Positions 51,378 through 59,840 of a DNA stretch of 64,000 nt are shown here, in pieces. The stretch is from Stackebrandtia endophytica (GTDB taxonomy: Bacteria; Actinomycetota; Actinomycetes; Mycobacteriales; Micromonosporaceae), in contig NZ_VFOW01000001.1 in the NCBI RefSeq assembly GCF_006716355.1, positions 3,286,001-3,350,000 of the forward strand. The letters are read 5' to 3'. Made by a program: the position numbers and the translations under genes. The notes beneath the pieces are model-generated. The model had not been told where the DNA came from. It worked only from the letters and a program-made list of their open reading frames with translations, and did not search any database. Positions within the stretch are counted from its first letter, which is position 1. Each line of letters begins with the position of its first letter.

Positions 51378-52262
51378 TCAGGATTTGATGGCGCCGGTCA
51401 GGACACCCTTGGTGAAGAAGCGCTGGATGAACGGGTAGACCAGGATGATCGGCACGGTCGCGAGCACGACGACGGCCATCTTCACGGATTGGGGGGAGTT
51501 GACCATCGTCGCTTCGGAGGTGTCGGCCAGTGCGGCGCCCTGACTGACGTACTGGCGCAACACCGCCTGGATCGGCCACTTGCTGGTGTCGTCCAGGTAG
51601 ATGATCGCGTTGAAGAACGAGTTCCAATAGGACACCGCGTAGAACAGACCGATCACCGCGACGACCGCTTTGGACAGTGGAAGGATGATGCGGGTGAGGA
51701 TGCGGAAGTCGCCGGCTCCGTCGAGGCGGGCCGCCTCGATGAGTTCACCGGGGACACCCTGGAAGAATCCGCGCATCACCACGAGGTTGAACACGTTGAT
51801 CAGCACCGGCAGGATCAGCGCGGCGTAGGAGTCGAACAGACCGGTTTCCTTCACCACCAGGAACGACGGGATCATGGCGGGCGGGAAGAGGAAGGTGAAC
51901 AACACCAACAGGAGGATCGGCCGCCCTCCGACCACATTGGGCCGTGCCAGGGCGTAGGCGAGGAAGATCGTCGCGAGCAGGCTCGTCGCCGTTCCCACCA
52001 GTGTGATCCCGGCGCTGACGGTCAGCGCGTTGGTGATGACCCCGCCGCGCAGGATGTCGGTGTAGGCGGCGAACGAGATGGTCTCCGGGATCACCACCCA
52101 ACCGCCGTTGGCGACGACCTCCTCGGGTGTGGCGATGGAGGTCGCCACAATCGTCCAGAATGGAAAGATGACGAGCATGACGACGATGAACAGGGCGATG
52201 CCCTTGGCGATCCTGGTCACCAGTCGCGGTTTGCCCATCCAGATGGGCCGTTGACTACTCAT
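51378..52262 (-). CDS. CUT1 ABC transporter permease, second subunit (YtcP-like)
   Basis: 294 residues. ATG 52262 overlaps the upstream permease stop (ATGA). Six helices. EAA loop ELIEAARLDGAGDFRILTRI with ILPLSK, which docks the ATPase. Typical C-terminus FIQRFFTKGVLTGAIKS. It follows the first permease and precedes the binding protein by 12 bases. Confidence 0.92.
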   Translation of the reverse strand: MSSQRPIWMGKPRLVTRIAKGIALFIVVMLVIFPFWTIVATSIATPEEVVANGGWVVIPETISFAAYTDILRGGVITNALTVSAGITLVGTATSLLATIFLAYALARPNVVGGRPILLLVLFTFLFPPAMIPSFLVVKETGLFDSYAALILPVLINVFNLVVMRGFFQGVPGELIEAARLDGAGDFRILTRIILPLSKAVVAVIGLFYAVSYWNSFFNAIIYLDDTSKWPIQAVLRQYVSQGAALADTSEATMVNSPQSVKMAVVVLATVPIILVYPFIQRFFTKGVLTGAIKS

Positions 52263-53248
52263 CGGGACTTGTACACCCCCTGTTCTCCGAGTCGGTGGGC
52301 GATCTTGTTGGCGGAGTACACCAGGATCAGCCCGATGGCGCCCTTCATGAGGCCGGCGGCGGTCGCGGTGCCGAAGTTGCCGGACCCGATACCGGTGTAG
52401 AAGACGAAGGTGTCCAACACCTCGCCCGCACCCGGCCCGACCGCATTGCGTTGCAGGAAGAACTGCTCGAAACCGACGGTCAGGATGTCGCCCAGACGCA
52501 GGATCAGCAGCAGGATCACCACCGGGCGAATCGCCGGCAACGTGACGTGCCAGAACCGGCGCCAGGCGTTCGCACCGTCGATGGCGGCCGCCTCGTAGAG
52601 CTGTTCGTTCACATTGGTCAAAGCGGCGAGGAAGATGATGGTTCCCCAGCCACACTCCTTCCAGATGATCTGCGCGATCACCAGGGGGCGGTAGGCGTCC
52701 GGGTTGCCGATGATGTCGATCGTGGTCAGTCCATTGTCGGCGAGGACACCGTTGAGCACCCCGACATCGCCGAGCACCTGCTGGAACAGCGCCACCACGA
52801 TCACCCAGGAGATGAAGTGCGGCAGGTAGACAACACTTTGCACGAACCGTCGGATGGTGTCGCCCGCGAGGCTGTGTAGCAGCAGCGCCAAGGCCAACGG
52901 AGCCGGAAAGTAAAACAGCAGCTGAAGACCGGCGATGCTGACGGTGTTCCACGCCGCATGCCAGAACTGCGTGTTGCCCATCAGGGAGGTGAAGTTCTCG
53001 ACCCCCACCCACGGGCTGTCCCAGACTCCGATGAACGGGACGTAGTCCTTGAACGCGATGACGTTGCCGAACAGCGCGCCATAGTGGAACACCAGGAAAT
53101 ACCCGACACCCGGCAGCATCAAGGCCAGCAGCACCCAGTCGCGGCGGATGCGGCGACGCAGCGGGGGCTTGCGTGCGGCCAGGTCGGTGACCGGACCATC
53201 CGAAGCGGATGCCGGGGCTTCCGGTTCACGGGTTGGGGTGGCGACCAA
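52259..53248 (-). CDS. CUT1 ABC transporter permease, first subunit (LplB-like)
   Basis: 329 residues from TTG 53248, supported by GGAGG 7 bases upstream and the coding context (VATPTREP). N-terminal 35 residues cytoplasmic, then six helices. EAA loop LYEAAAIDGANAWRRFWHVT with LPAIRP. ENFTSLMGN and YLPHFISWVI are typical LplB-type segments. First gene of the importer operon. No ATPase gene is present, so the system probably shares a multi-use ATPase such as MsiK. Confidence 0.92.
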   Translation of the reverse strand: MVATPTREPEAPASASDGPVTDLAARKPPLRRRIRRDWVLLALMLPGVGYFLVFHYGALFGNVIAFKDYVPFIGVWDSPWVGVENFTSLMGNTQFWHAAWNTVSIAGLQLLFYFPAPLALALLLHSLAGDTIRRFVQSVVYLPHFISWVIVVALFQQVLGDVGVLNGVLADNGLTTIDIIGNPDAYRPLVIAQIIWKECGWGTIIFLAALTNVNEQLYEAAAIDGANAWRRFWHVTLPAIRPVVILLLILRLGDILTVGFEQFFLQRNAVGPGAGEVLDTFVFYTGIGSGNFGTATAAGLMKGAIGLILVYSANKIAHRLGEQGVYKSR

Positions 53249-53440
53249 CGTCGAGCCTCCTCAGTTGAGAACGGGAGGCATCGGTCGCGCTGGCGAGTCG
53301 CTGAAGGTGGGCGCTGGCGCAGTGCCTGACGGGTCCGGCGTGCGGCGAACACCGGGCACCGTGGGGGCCTGGCTTCGTCGCCAACCGGGCTCGCCGGGTC
53401 GGCAGCGGTTGCCGCGATCGGTGAGCCTCACGGTCAAGAT

Positions 53441-53451
53441 AAGCGGTTTCT
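53441..53451 (-). promoter_or_regulatory. possible LacI-family operator 1
   Basis: AGAAACCGCTT on the minus strand, on the importer side. Confidence 0.3.
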
Positions 53452-53569
53452 GCGGTGCTTGGCAAGGGCTTGCCGAAACTTTCTCGGCGTGTCACCATGT
53501 GGTAGCGATGCTCGTGGCGTCAAGGGAACTACCTGGAGATCTGCGGATGGTTCTCGCTGTGGACATCTG

Positions 53570-53580
53570 AGAAACCGTTT
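53570..53580 (+). promoter_or_regulatory. possible LacI-family operator 2
   Basis: AGAAACCGTTT on the plus strand, core AAAC-C-GTTT symmetric, about 55 bases before the dehydrogenase start. Confidence 0.3.
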
Positions 53581-53635
53581 ACTATGTTGTGCGGGAACGT
53601 ATCTGGTTCTCGTTCCCTTCGACCGGGAGGTTCCG

Positions 53636-54640
53636 TTGCCCACTCGTCCGCGCGGCGTGTTCGTGATGAGTCCCTACGCCAGGCGCATGGCGTTTCCGCC
53701 GTCGGTGACCCGGCGGCTGGAGAATCTCGTCGACATCGACACCTCGACGCTGGTGACCGACTTCGAACAGCCGGGTGTCGAGTCGGTGCTGCGCGACGCC
53801 GACCTCCTCGTCACCGGGTGGGGGTGCCCGCCCCTGGACGACCACATCCTGGACCTGACACCGAGGCTGCGCCTCATCGCTCATTCGGCCGGATCGGTGA
53901 AGCACCACATCACCGACGCGGTGTGGCGGCGGGGCATCGCGGTCTCCTCGGCCGCCGAGGCCAACGCCGAACCGGTCGCCGAGTACACCCGCGCGATGAT
54001 CCTGCTGGCCTGCAAGCGGGTCCTGGCCCAGGCGCGGGAATACCCGTCACGAGGCTGGCCGGGCGAGGCCCACCGGGTCGACGCCGGATACGTCGAGCGG
54101 ACCATCGGTGTCATCGGTGCCTCCCGGATCGGGCGACGGGTCATCGAACTGTTGCGCCCGTGGCGGGTTCGCATCCTGCTCGCCGACCCCTACGTGACAC
54201 CGGAACAGGCGACCGAACTCGGTGTCGAGTCGGTGTCAGTCGACGACCTGTGTCGACAGTCTGATGTGGTCACTGTTCACGCACCCGAGCTTCCCGAAAC
54301 CCACCACCTGATCAACGACGCACGGCTGGCCGCCATGCCGGACTCGGCCGTACTGATCAACACCGCCCGTGGGTCCCTCGTGGACACCGAGGCGCTGGTG
54401 CGTCACTGCGAGACCGGAAGGATCTCGGCGGTCCTCGACGTCACCGACCCGGAGCCGCTACCGACGGGACACCGCCTGTTCGAACTGCCCAACGTCACGG
54501 TCACCCCGCACCTGGCCGGAGCGCAGGGTACCGAGATCGCGCTCCTCGGCGACTACGCCGTCGATGAGATCGAGCGGTACCTCGCTGGTTCCCCTCTGCG
54601 TGGCGGCGTCACCGCCGATGGTCTGGCACGAATGGCCTGA
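53636..54640 (+). CDS. D-isomer 2-hydroxyacid dehydrogenase family protein
   Basis: 334 residues from TTG 53636, set by GGGAGG 5 bases upstream. Upstream in-frame codons belong to non-coding DNA. NAD-binding IGVIGASRIGRRVIELL (GxGxxG with Ser replacing the middle Gly region). Catalytic triad in NTARGSLVD (Arg), DPEPLP (Glu) and TPHLAGAQG (His). Related to phosphoglycerate/glyoxylate-type reductases. Divergent from a sugar importer and likely co-regulated by the LacI-type protein, so a sugar-derived 2-oxo/2-hydroxy acid is a plausible substrate. Confidence 0.88.
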   Translation: MPTRPRGVFVMSPYARRMAFPPSVTRRLENLVDIDTSTLVTDFEQPGVESVLRDADLLVTGWGCPPLDDHILDLTPRLRLIAHSAGSVKHHITDAVWRRGIAVSSAAEANAEPVAEYTRAMILLACKRVLAQAREYPSRGWPGEAHRVDAGYVERTIGVIGASRIGRRVIELLRPWRVRILLADPYVTPEQATELGVESVSVDDLCRQSDVVTVHAPELPETHHLINDARLAAMPDSAVLINTARGSLVDTEALVRHCETGRISAVLDVTDPEPLPTGHRLFELPNVTVTPHLAGAQGTEIALLGDYAVDEIERYLAGSPLRGGVTADGLARMA

Positions 54641-54718
54641 GTTCCGCGCCGGGTCTGGCGTCGATCGGGGAATCGGGTCGATTGATGGGTCATCCTTGCG
54701 TATGATGCGATTACTTCG

Positions 54719-54733
54719 ATTATTGCGAATAAT
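54719..54733. promoter_or_regulatory. operator-like inverted repeat before the antitoxin gene
   Basis: ATTATT-GCG-AATAAT in an AT-rich stretch, between a TATGAT box (54701-54706) and the ribosome binding site. Fits autoregulation by the antitoxin. Confidence 0.45.
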
Positions 54734-54750
54734 AATGGGGGAGGTGCAAC

Positions 54751-55218
54751 ATGACGAACTACAAGGCCGTGGGGTCAGTGCCGCCTGGCTCGGTCGACAC
54801 TGATGTCGCGGAGCGGGCTTACCGACGTGTTCGGGATTACCTGAATCGTCATCCGAGTCAGCCTGACGTGATCGAAATAAAGATGGAGCATGGCGAGCCG
54901 ACGCTCGTCCTTCCCCGCCAAGCCGTTGTCATGTTCGCTCAGATACTGACCCAACTGGCGGCAGGGCAAGGTGTTTCGGTTGTTCCATCTCACGCGGAAC
55001 TGACCACTCAACAGGCCGCCAACCTGCTCAACGTCTCGCGACCGTTCTTGATCGGGCTGCTCGACTCCGGCGAAATCCCCCACCGGAAGGTCGGAAGGCA
55101 CCGACGAATCAGGCTTGCCGACTTGCAGACTTACCAGCGACGAGATGACGCCGAACGTCGCCAAGCGGCCGACGATCTCAGTGAACTCACTCAAGATTTG
55201 GGGTTCTACGAGAAATGA
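54751..55218 (+). CDS. antitoxin with excisionase-type helix-turn-helix
   Basis: 155 residues, GGGGGAGG before ATG 54751. The C-terminal DNA-binding domain ELTTQQAANLLNVSRPFLIG, LLDSGEIPHRKVGRHRRIRL (about 83-123) is of the excisionase/MerR type found in antitoxins paired with PIN-domain toxins. N-terminal half unassigned. Its stop overlaps the start of the PIN gene by four bases, as in toxin-antitoxin operons. The toxin partner is broken, so it may now be an orphan regulator. Confidence 0.8.
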   Translation: MTNYKAVGSVPPGSVDTDVAERAYRRVRDYLNRHPSQPDVIEIKMEHGEPTLVLPRQAVVMFAQILTQLAAGQGVSVVPSHAELTTQQAANLLNVSRPFLIGLLDSGEIPHRKVGRHRRIRLADLQTYQRRDDAERRQAADDLSELTQDLGFYEK

Positions 55219-55603
55219 TGACCGTGGTGTACGACGCGTGCGTCCTCTACCCCAACACACTTCGAGATTTGCTCATCCGAGTCGGTCAAGCGGGCCTGGT
55301 CCGTGCACGGTGGAGCGAAAAAATTCTCGATGAGGTCATGAACGCATTGAACGTGCAGAGCTCATCGTCACCGCGAACATGTCGGACTTTTCGACAGAGA
55401 CATTGGCAGAGCTAGGCGTATGCCCCATCGGGCCGGACGACGTTCTCGCTGATCTGTTCGGTCTCCATGAGCCTGCGGTCTGGGCTTGTGCACAGCAGAT
55501 TGCTGGTGCGCGGCGTCGTCCGCCACAGTCGACAGATGACATACTGACGCAGCTGGAGAACCATGGTCTGATCCTCGCCACGGCGCTTCTCAGATTCAGT
55601 TAG
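55215..55603 (+). pseudogene. PIN-domain toxin, broken by internal deletion and frameshift
   Basis: The first 45 codons read MMTVVYDACVLYPNTLRDLL and WSEKILDEVMNALN as in intact PIN toxins (first catalytic Asp kept). At about 55348 the frame must shift to continue with RAELIVTANMSDFSTETLAE and the usual C-terminus ending ATALLRFS. Intact relatives have about 55 more residues here, including the DADDRHVLAAA block with two catalytic acids. Thus the metal site is destroyed. Overlap with the antitoxin gene is retained, which shows a formerly complete module. Confidence 0.8.
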
Positions 55604-55609
55604 GGCCTT

Positions 55610-55820
55610 GTGTGGTGGATCCGCGCAGGTCTTTTGGCGTGCTGGTGTTGCACTCTGGTCTTCGATGCGGGGCCATGTTCGTTGATGATCGGTCAGGTGC
55701 GTGTCTGGCAAGGCGGAGAAGGAATCAGTACGGGTTTGGCAGCGTTGCCAGCCGCTTCGCGGTGGTGACGCGTGCCCTCGCAGCCGGGCGCCCACCTGGG
55801 CAGCCCGGGCACAACCACCC
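55610..55820 (+). repeat. dispersed repeat R2, copy 2
   Basis: Starts GTGTGGTGGATCCGCGC seven bases after the PIN pseudogene and ends past CCCACCTGGGCA. Similar over its length to 28703-28892 with an extra 10-20 bases in the centre. Confidence 0.75.
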
Positions 55821-55847
55821 ACTCCACAGCATTCCCACACCCGGGCT

Positions 55848-56537
55848 CTACTCGGGACGGTTGAGCCAGTCCGGATGCGTGAGAAGATCCTGCAACTCGT
55901 TGAGCAGTTTGGCGGTGTGGAATCCGTCCGCAGCGGCGTGGTGAATCTGGACTGACAGCGGCAGCAGTGTCCGGTCGTCGCGTTCGACGTACTTGCCGAT
56001 GGTGAAGATCGGCGCGAGGTGCTCCCAACCGTCGCGGATGTTGAGGGTGAACCCGGTGAACGACGTCCACGGGATGCTCGACACGTCGAACACGTTCGCG
56101 GGTAGGTCGCCCTGTGGAAAGAACCGGGTCGCATCGGCATGCCGTTCGAGCAACGACGCCGCGACGTCGTGAAATGCGGTGAAGTCGGAATCGTAAGGCG
56201 CCCAGACACATGCGAAGGTCTCCGTTCGGCGATTGAGAACGGTGAAAGCGGGATTGATCACCTGCCACAATCCGGGATTTCCGTCTTCGGTCAGGCACAT
56301 CTTGAACGCATCATGTCGGTTGACCACTGTGGCCAATGCCCATATCTGTGCGATATACGTCTTCCGGCCCGACTCGCGCAATGCCTCGATGAATGCGGTG
56401 ACATCGAGTTCTACGGTCATCGCATAAGTGCACGGGGAGGTGTGGCGATAGTGCTCGAAGTGTTCACGGCGTGGCCAGGTATCGAGCGGGATGGGAATCG
56501 AAACGGGACGGTGATCGTCATGCGTGTGTTCCGTCAT
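55848..56537 (-). CDS. cat: type A chloramphenicol O-acetyltransferase-like
   Basis: 229 residues from ATG 56537 (GAGGTC upstream), close to the usual 213-220. WPRREHFEHY at the start is the conserved CAT entry motif. SVQIHHAAADGFHTAKLLNE has the catalytic HHxxxDGFH. FTLNIRDGW, with LPANVFDVSSIPWTSFTGF, fits the substrate pocket region. It would acetylate chloramphenicol with acetyl-CoA. True resistance versus another acceptor cannot be judged. It lies between repeats R2 and R1 in an accessory segment. Confidence 0.85.
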   Translation of the reverse strand: MTEHTHDDHRPVSIPIPLDTWPRREHFEHYRHTSPCTYAMTVELDVTAFIEALRESGRKTYIAQIWALATVVNRHDAFKMCLTEDGNPGLWQVINPAFTVLNRRTETFACVWAPYDSDFTAFHDVAASLLERHADATRFFPQGDLPANVFDVSSIPWTSFTGFTLNIRDGWEHLAPIFTIGKYVERDDRTLLPLSVQIHHAAADGFHTAKLLNELQDLLTHPDWLNRPE

Positions 56538-56818
56538 GTTGTGGAGACCTCGATGAGTTTTCGGTGACCAGGGTCGCGATCGGCGGCGTCGTGACCGCGT
56601 CGCGATCGGCGGGCGGTAGTGGCGATGCAGTCTTGGTGGCGGCCGGGTGTTCGCGCCGGGGACGGGGTAGGGGACACGAGTATGCGATCGGCCGGGAGTC
56701 GGCGGCGACATGGTGAGCCAGCATGAGGTCGCCGGCTTTCCTCACGGGTATGGTTCGCCGTTCTGGTCCCGGGAACGGCGACGACAAGCCGGAATGCGGG
56801 AGGCAAAACCTGACGAGC

Positions 56819-56848
56819 ATGCCCCACCCACCTCACGAAGCCTCCGAA
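56819..56848 (+). repeat. fragment of repeat R1
   Basis: ATGCCCCACCC joined to CTCACGAAGCCTCCG, like the left third of R1 with about 18 bases missing. About 100 bases before copy C. Confidence 0.45.
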
Positions 56849-56919
56849 CCACCACCAACCGCACACGACCGGCACCGTCTAAGGGATGCCGGCGGCTGGT
56901 CGGATGGGAGTTCATGTAC

Positions 56920-57017
56920 ACGCCCCACCCCAACCGGGGGACAAGCCACCCTCACAGCCTCCGCAACAATCCCTTATCTGAGGAAACCGGTCAAATCGAT
57001 TTCAGGTTGGCTTCAGG
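56920..57017 (+). repeat. dispersed repeat R1, copy C
   Basis: CGCCCCACCCCAACCGGGGG at the left. GTCAA, TTCAGG and TTCAGG at 56990, 57001 and 57012. Closest match to copy A. Confidence 0.8.
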
Positions 57018-57120
57018 AGGGGGCCCGAGGACCGGCTGTCCGGCAGGAGGCCGGTGCCTGAGGCCTGTGGCTTGTTGGCTGGTTCGGGGCTGGTTCGGCC
57101 GCCGGGCGACGTCCGAAGGC

Positions 57121-57149
57121 GCCCAGGTCCCGAGTCACCGGACCTGGGC
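57121..57149 (-). terminator. hairpin downstream of ygfZ
   Basis: 10-base perfect stem GCCCAGGTCC with a 9-base loop, about 140 bases after the ygfZ stop. No T-run. Confidence 0.4.
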
Positions 57150-57289
57150 ATCGGACCAGTTCCCCGGACCCGCGTCGCGGGACCGGTCTCCCCGGACCCA
57201 CATCTTCGGACCCGTGGGGCCGGTCGGCACGGGACCGCGCATCCGACCGCATCCGACCGCACCCGATGCGCAGCCCGACCCCGTCGGCT

Positions 57290-58327
57290 CTACTGAGTCG
57301 CGACCGAGCCGGCGATGTCGAACTCGGTGCCGGGTGCGTCGGCGACATTGCGGCGTACCAGAGCCAGCGCGACCATGCCGTCCTCGAAGTGGCGTCCAGC
57401 CGTGCCCACCCGGCCGACCGTCTTGCCCTTCGCCGTGACGTCGGTTCCGCTGCCCGGCGCGTGTTCGTCACTGCCGTCGAGGTGCAACGGCACCAGCCTG
57501 CGCGGCGGTTTACCCAGGTGGTGCACTCGCGCGACGGTCTCCTGACCGCGGTAGCAACCCTTGTCGAGATGAACCGCGGTGGAGAGTAGGCCGGTGACCT
57601 CGTGCGGAATCGTTCGATGATCGGTGTCGACACCGACGACGGCGCGGCCCGCCGGAATCCGCAGCGTGTCGAACGCCCAGCGGCCGGCCAACGGTAGACC
57701 GAGTTGTTCGGGGAGATTCGGCAGGTCCGATCGCGGTACCAGCCGGTCGACCATCGGGAAGCCCAGTTCGTCGGTACGACGTTGGAAACCACCGTCGGGG
57801 AGGACCTCACCGGCGTAGACGACGCTGGGACGCATCGCGAGGGTTCCGGTGGCGAACTTCGCGTCGGGGACGGCCAGCCGGTCGGGCTCGGCGAGGTCGC
57901 TGTGACCGGTGAGAGACACCAGCGCCCAGTCCTGGCTCACGTCGGCGATCTCCACCGGGGTGAAGAACCGCATCTTCAACAGGTAGTCGAGCAGCGCGCC
58001 ACCGGTGGACGCATCGCTGTCCAGCCAAGTGGTGGACCCGTCGTCGAACACCGACGCGTGATACTCGATGTGACCGTTGGGGGACAGCACCATGAGCTCG
58101 GTTCCCCGGCCGTCGGGGAGGTCGGTCAGGTGCTGGGTGGTGAGACTGTGCAGCCACGTCAGTCGTTCCGCACCGGTCACGGTGAGAATGACCCGATCGC
58201 TGCGGTCGACGAGAGCGGCCTCGGTGAGTTTTCGCTGCTCCCGCAACGGATCGCCGTAATGCCATGCGACGACGTCGCCGGGATTCTCCACTACCGCGCC
58301 GTCGCGGTCCAACCAAGCCGAAGTCAC
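57290..58327 (-). CDS. ygfZ: folate-binding YgfZ/GcvT-domain protein
   Basis: 345 residues from GTG 58327, which overlaps the Fur-family stop (GTGA). GcvT-like fold with the YgfZ signature DKGCYRGQETVARVHHLG (catalytic-type Cys) and GRGTELMVLSPNGHI. YgfZ proteins use tetrahydrofolate in the assembly or repair of certain Fe-S clusters. Coupling to a metal-sensing Fur-family regulator and proximity to an aminotransferase IV gene (possibly folate synthesis) is a conserved actinomycete arrangement as far as I recall. Confidence 0.9.
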   Translation of the reverse strand: MTSAWLDRDGAVVENPGDVVAWHYGDPLREQRKLTEAALVDRSDRVILTVTGAERLTWLHSLTTQHLTDLPDGRGTELMVLSPNGHIEYHASVFDDGSTTWLDSDASTGGALLDYLLKMRFFTPVEIADVSQDWALVSLTGHSDLAEPDRLAVPDAKFATGTLAMRPSVVYAGEVLPDGGFQRRTDELGFPMVDRLVPRSDLPNLPEQLGLPLAGRWAFDTLRIPAGRAVVGVDTDHRTIPHEVTGLLSTAVHLDKGCYRGQETVARVHHLGKPPRRLVPLHLDGSDEHAPGSGTDVTAKGKTVGRVGTAGRHFEDGMVALALVRRNVADAPGTEFDIAGSVATQ

Positions 58328-58755
58328 TGATTCGCCATTTCGCAGGAGGAACAGATACCGAACAACGCGACGTGTCCCACGTCCAACAGGAATCCACGTT
58401 GTTCTTCAAGTGAACGCCTGACGTCACCGAAGACTTCCGGCGACACCTCGTCGACTGCGCCACAGCGGTGACACACCAGGTGCACCTGACCGCGATCACC
58501 GGCGAGGTGATAGACCGGCGCGCCGTGAGACAGGTGGGTGTGCCCGACGAGACCGAGGCTTTCCAGCAGGTCAAGGGTGCGATACACCGTGGTGATGTTC
58601 ACTCCGGCAACCCGGTCGCAGATCGATTCATGGACCTGTTCGGCCGTCGCGTGACCGAGGGTGGTGACGGCGTCGAGTACGAGTTGGCGTTGCGCGGTGA
58701 CTCGGAGCCCATTCGCGCGTAGCACCTCTGCCAAGGCGGGAGTGTCGCTGGACAT
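58324..58755 (-). CDS. Fur-family metalloregulator
   Basis: 143 residues from ATG 58755, fixed by TATGAT exactly 6 bases before it. Winged helix GLRVTAQRQLVLDAV and NITTVYRTLDLLESLGL, then metal-site region SHGAPVYHLAG and HLVCHRCGAV (CxxC), second CxxC in CSSCEMANQ forming the structural zinc site. Could be Fur-, Zur- or Nur-like. Sensor residues do not decide it by eye. Translationally coupled to ygfZ, so it probably regulates an operon it belongs to. Confidence 0.9.
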   Translation of the reverse strand: MSSDTPALAEVLRANGLRVTAQRQLVLDAVTTLGHATAEQVHESICDRVAGVNITTVYRTLDLLESLGLVGHTHLSHGAPVYHLAGDRGQVHLVCHRCGAVDEVSPEVFGDVRRSLEEQRGFLLDVGHVALFGICSSCEMANQ

Positions 58756-58761
58756 CTTCGG

Positions 58762-58767
58762 ATCATA
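58762..58767 (-). promoter_or_regulatory. -10 box of the leaderless Fur-family gene
   Basis: TATGAT, 6 bases before ATG 58755. Confidence 0.6.
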
Positions 58768-58820
58768 TTCCGATCGGCGTGGCAATGACACGTGTGGCCG
58801 AGCCGTCGGTGCCGTCGGCG

Positions 58821-58826
58821 TACTGT
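58821..58826 (+). promoter_or_regulatory. -10 box of the leaderless aminotransferase IV gene
   Basis: TACTGT, 6 bases before ATG 58833. Back to back with the Fur-family promoter 54 bases away. Confidence 0.5.
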
Positions 58827-58832
58827 TCGAGG

Positions 58833-59681
58833 ATGGCTGAAGTGACAGCAGTATTGGGCCGGGGCGTGATTCCCGCCGACGAAACGTTTCTAGCCGGTGA
58901 CGATCTGGGAGTCCTGCGGGGCGACGGAGTATTCGAAACCGCCAATGTCCGTGCCGGTGAGCCGTTTCTCCTGGAGGAGCATCTGGCGCGCATGGTCCGT
59001 TCCGCGGAACGGATGCAACTCGATCTGCCCGACGTGACGAAACTGGCGGAGCTGGCCGCCGACGCGTGTCAGGCCTTCGGGAAGGACCGGGAGGGCGCAC
59101 TGCGCATCATCTGTACCCGCGGTCCCGAAGGCGGGGGGCCGCCCACGGTGTACATGACCCTCAACCCGGTTCCCGCCGCGATGATCGCCGCGAGGCGTGA
59201 CGGCCTGAACCTCGCGGTGCTCAGCCTGGGCTACCCGGTGGATGTCCGGGGAGAGTCACCGTGGCTGCTGGGCGGCGCGAAATGCCTGTCCTACGCGGTG
59301 GCGATGGCGGCGCAACGGCACGCGAAGGCGACCGGCCACGACGATCTGCTGTGGCGATCCGAGGACGGCTTCGCGTTGGAGGGCCCGACCTCCACGCTGA
59401 TCTGGCAGCAGGGCGACACTCTCTACACGGTTCCGTCCGACACCGGAATTCTCGTGGGGACCACCGCGAAGTTCGTGTTCGATCGGGCGCGGGAGGCGGG
59501 GATCGCCACGGCGGAACGTCGCGTCCAGGTCGCTGAACTGATTGGTGCCGACGGTATCTGGATGACTTCCTCGGTGCGGGGAATCGCCCCGGTTCACACC
59601 TTGGACAACGTTTCGATAAATCAGAGCGATTTGTCCGCCACATTGAGTGAGTTCGGCGGATTCCCGGTACCGACCAGCTAA
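58833..59681 (+). CDS. class IV aminotransferase family, 4-amino-4-deoxychorismate lyase-like
   Basis: 282 residues from ATG 58833. PLP fold IV: GVFETANVRAGEPFLLEEHL, LRIICTRGP, catalytic lysine in GGAKCLSYAVAMAAQRHA, LEGPTSTLIWQ, and GTTAKFVFDRA. Annotated relatives are PabC (aminodeoxychorismate lyase) or branched-chain/D-amino-acid aminotransferases. The fur-ygfZ neighbourhood and length favour PabC-like, which would make p-aminobenzoate for folate. Leaderless, divergent from the Fur-family gene. Followed by a run of hairpins. Confidence 0.82.
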   Translation: MAEVTAVLGRGVIPADETFLAGDDLGVLRGDGVFETANVRAGEPFLLEEHLARMVRSAERMQLDLPDVTKLAELAADACQAFGKDREGALRIICTRGPEGGGPPTVYMTLNPVPAAMIAARRDGLNLAVLSLGYPVDVRGESPWLLGGAKCLSYAVAMAAQRHAKATGHDDLLWRSEDGFALEGPTSTLIWQQGDTLYTVPSDTGILVGTTAKFVFDRAREAGIATAERRVQVAELIGADGIWMTSSVRGIAPVHTLDNVSINQSDLSATLSEFGGFPVPTS

Positions 59682-59840
59682 CTCATCGGGTTCGAAATTC
59701 CCAGTGATTTCCCAGGATTCCTCAAGCCACAATTCAGGAGCAGTGGCCATAGTGATAACAGTTCCGGTCACGCCGACATGTTGATCGACTCGACTCGGGC
59801 ATTCGACTCGATCGACACGGAACGACTCTGGGGGCACCAC

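Larger units (their letters stand above)
53249..53635. other. divergent regulatory region of importer and dehydrogenase
   Basis: About 390 bases. Contains two copies of AGAAACCGYTT in opposite orientation (53441-53451 and 53570-53580) that could bind the LacI-type regulator. No gene seen. A long frame entering the dehydrogenase gene is unsupported. Confidence 0.45.
56538..57289. other. intergenic region with R1 copies and GC-rich hairpins
   Basis: 750 bases with no supported gene. Holds a fragment of repeat R1 (56819-56848), copy C (56920-57017), a hairpin at 57121-57149 and a GGACC-rich stretch ending in 2.7 tandem units of ATCCGACCGC (57241-57265). Confidence 0.5.

Noticed and set aside
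57053-57289. GGACC-rich stretch with short tandem units considered as a CRISPR or VNTR array
   Set aside because: Units are irregular and only ATCCGACCGC repeats 2.7 times. No spacer pattern.
59682-59760. Minus-strand frame starting MATAPELWLEESWEITGNFE, resembling a short peptide precursor
   Set aside because: It continues as antisense of the aminotransferase gene, has no maturation genes nearby and no convincing start signal.
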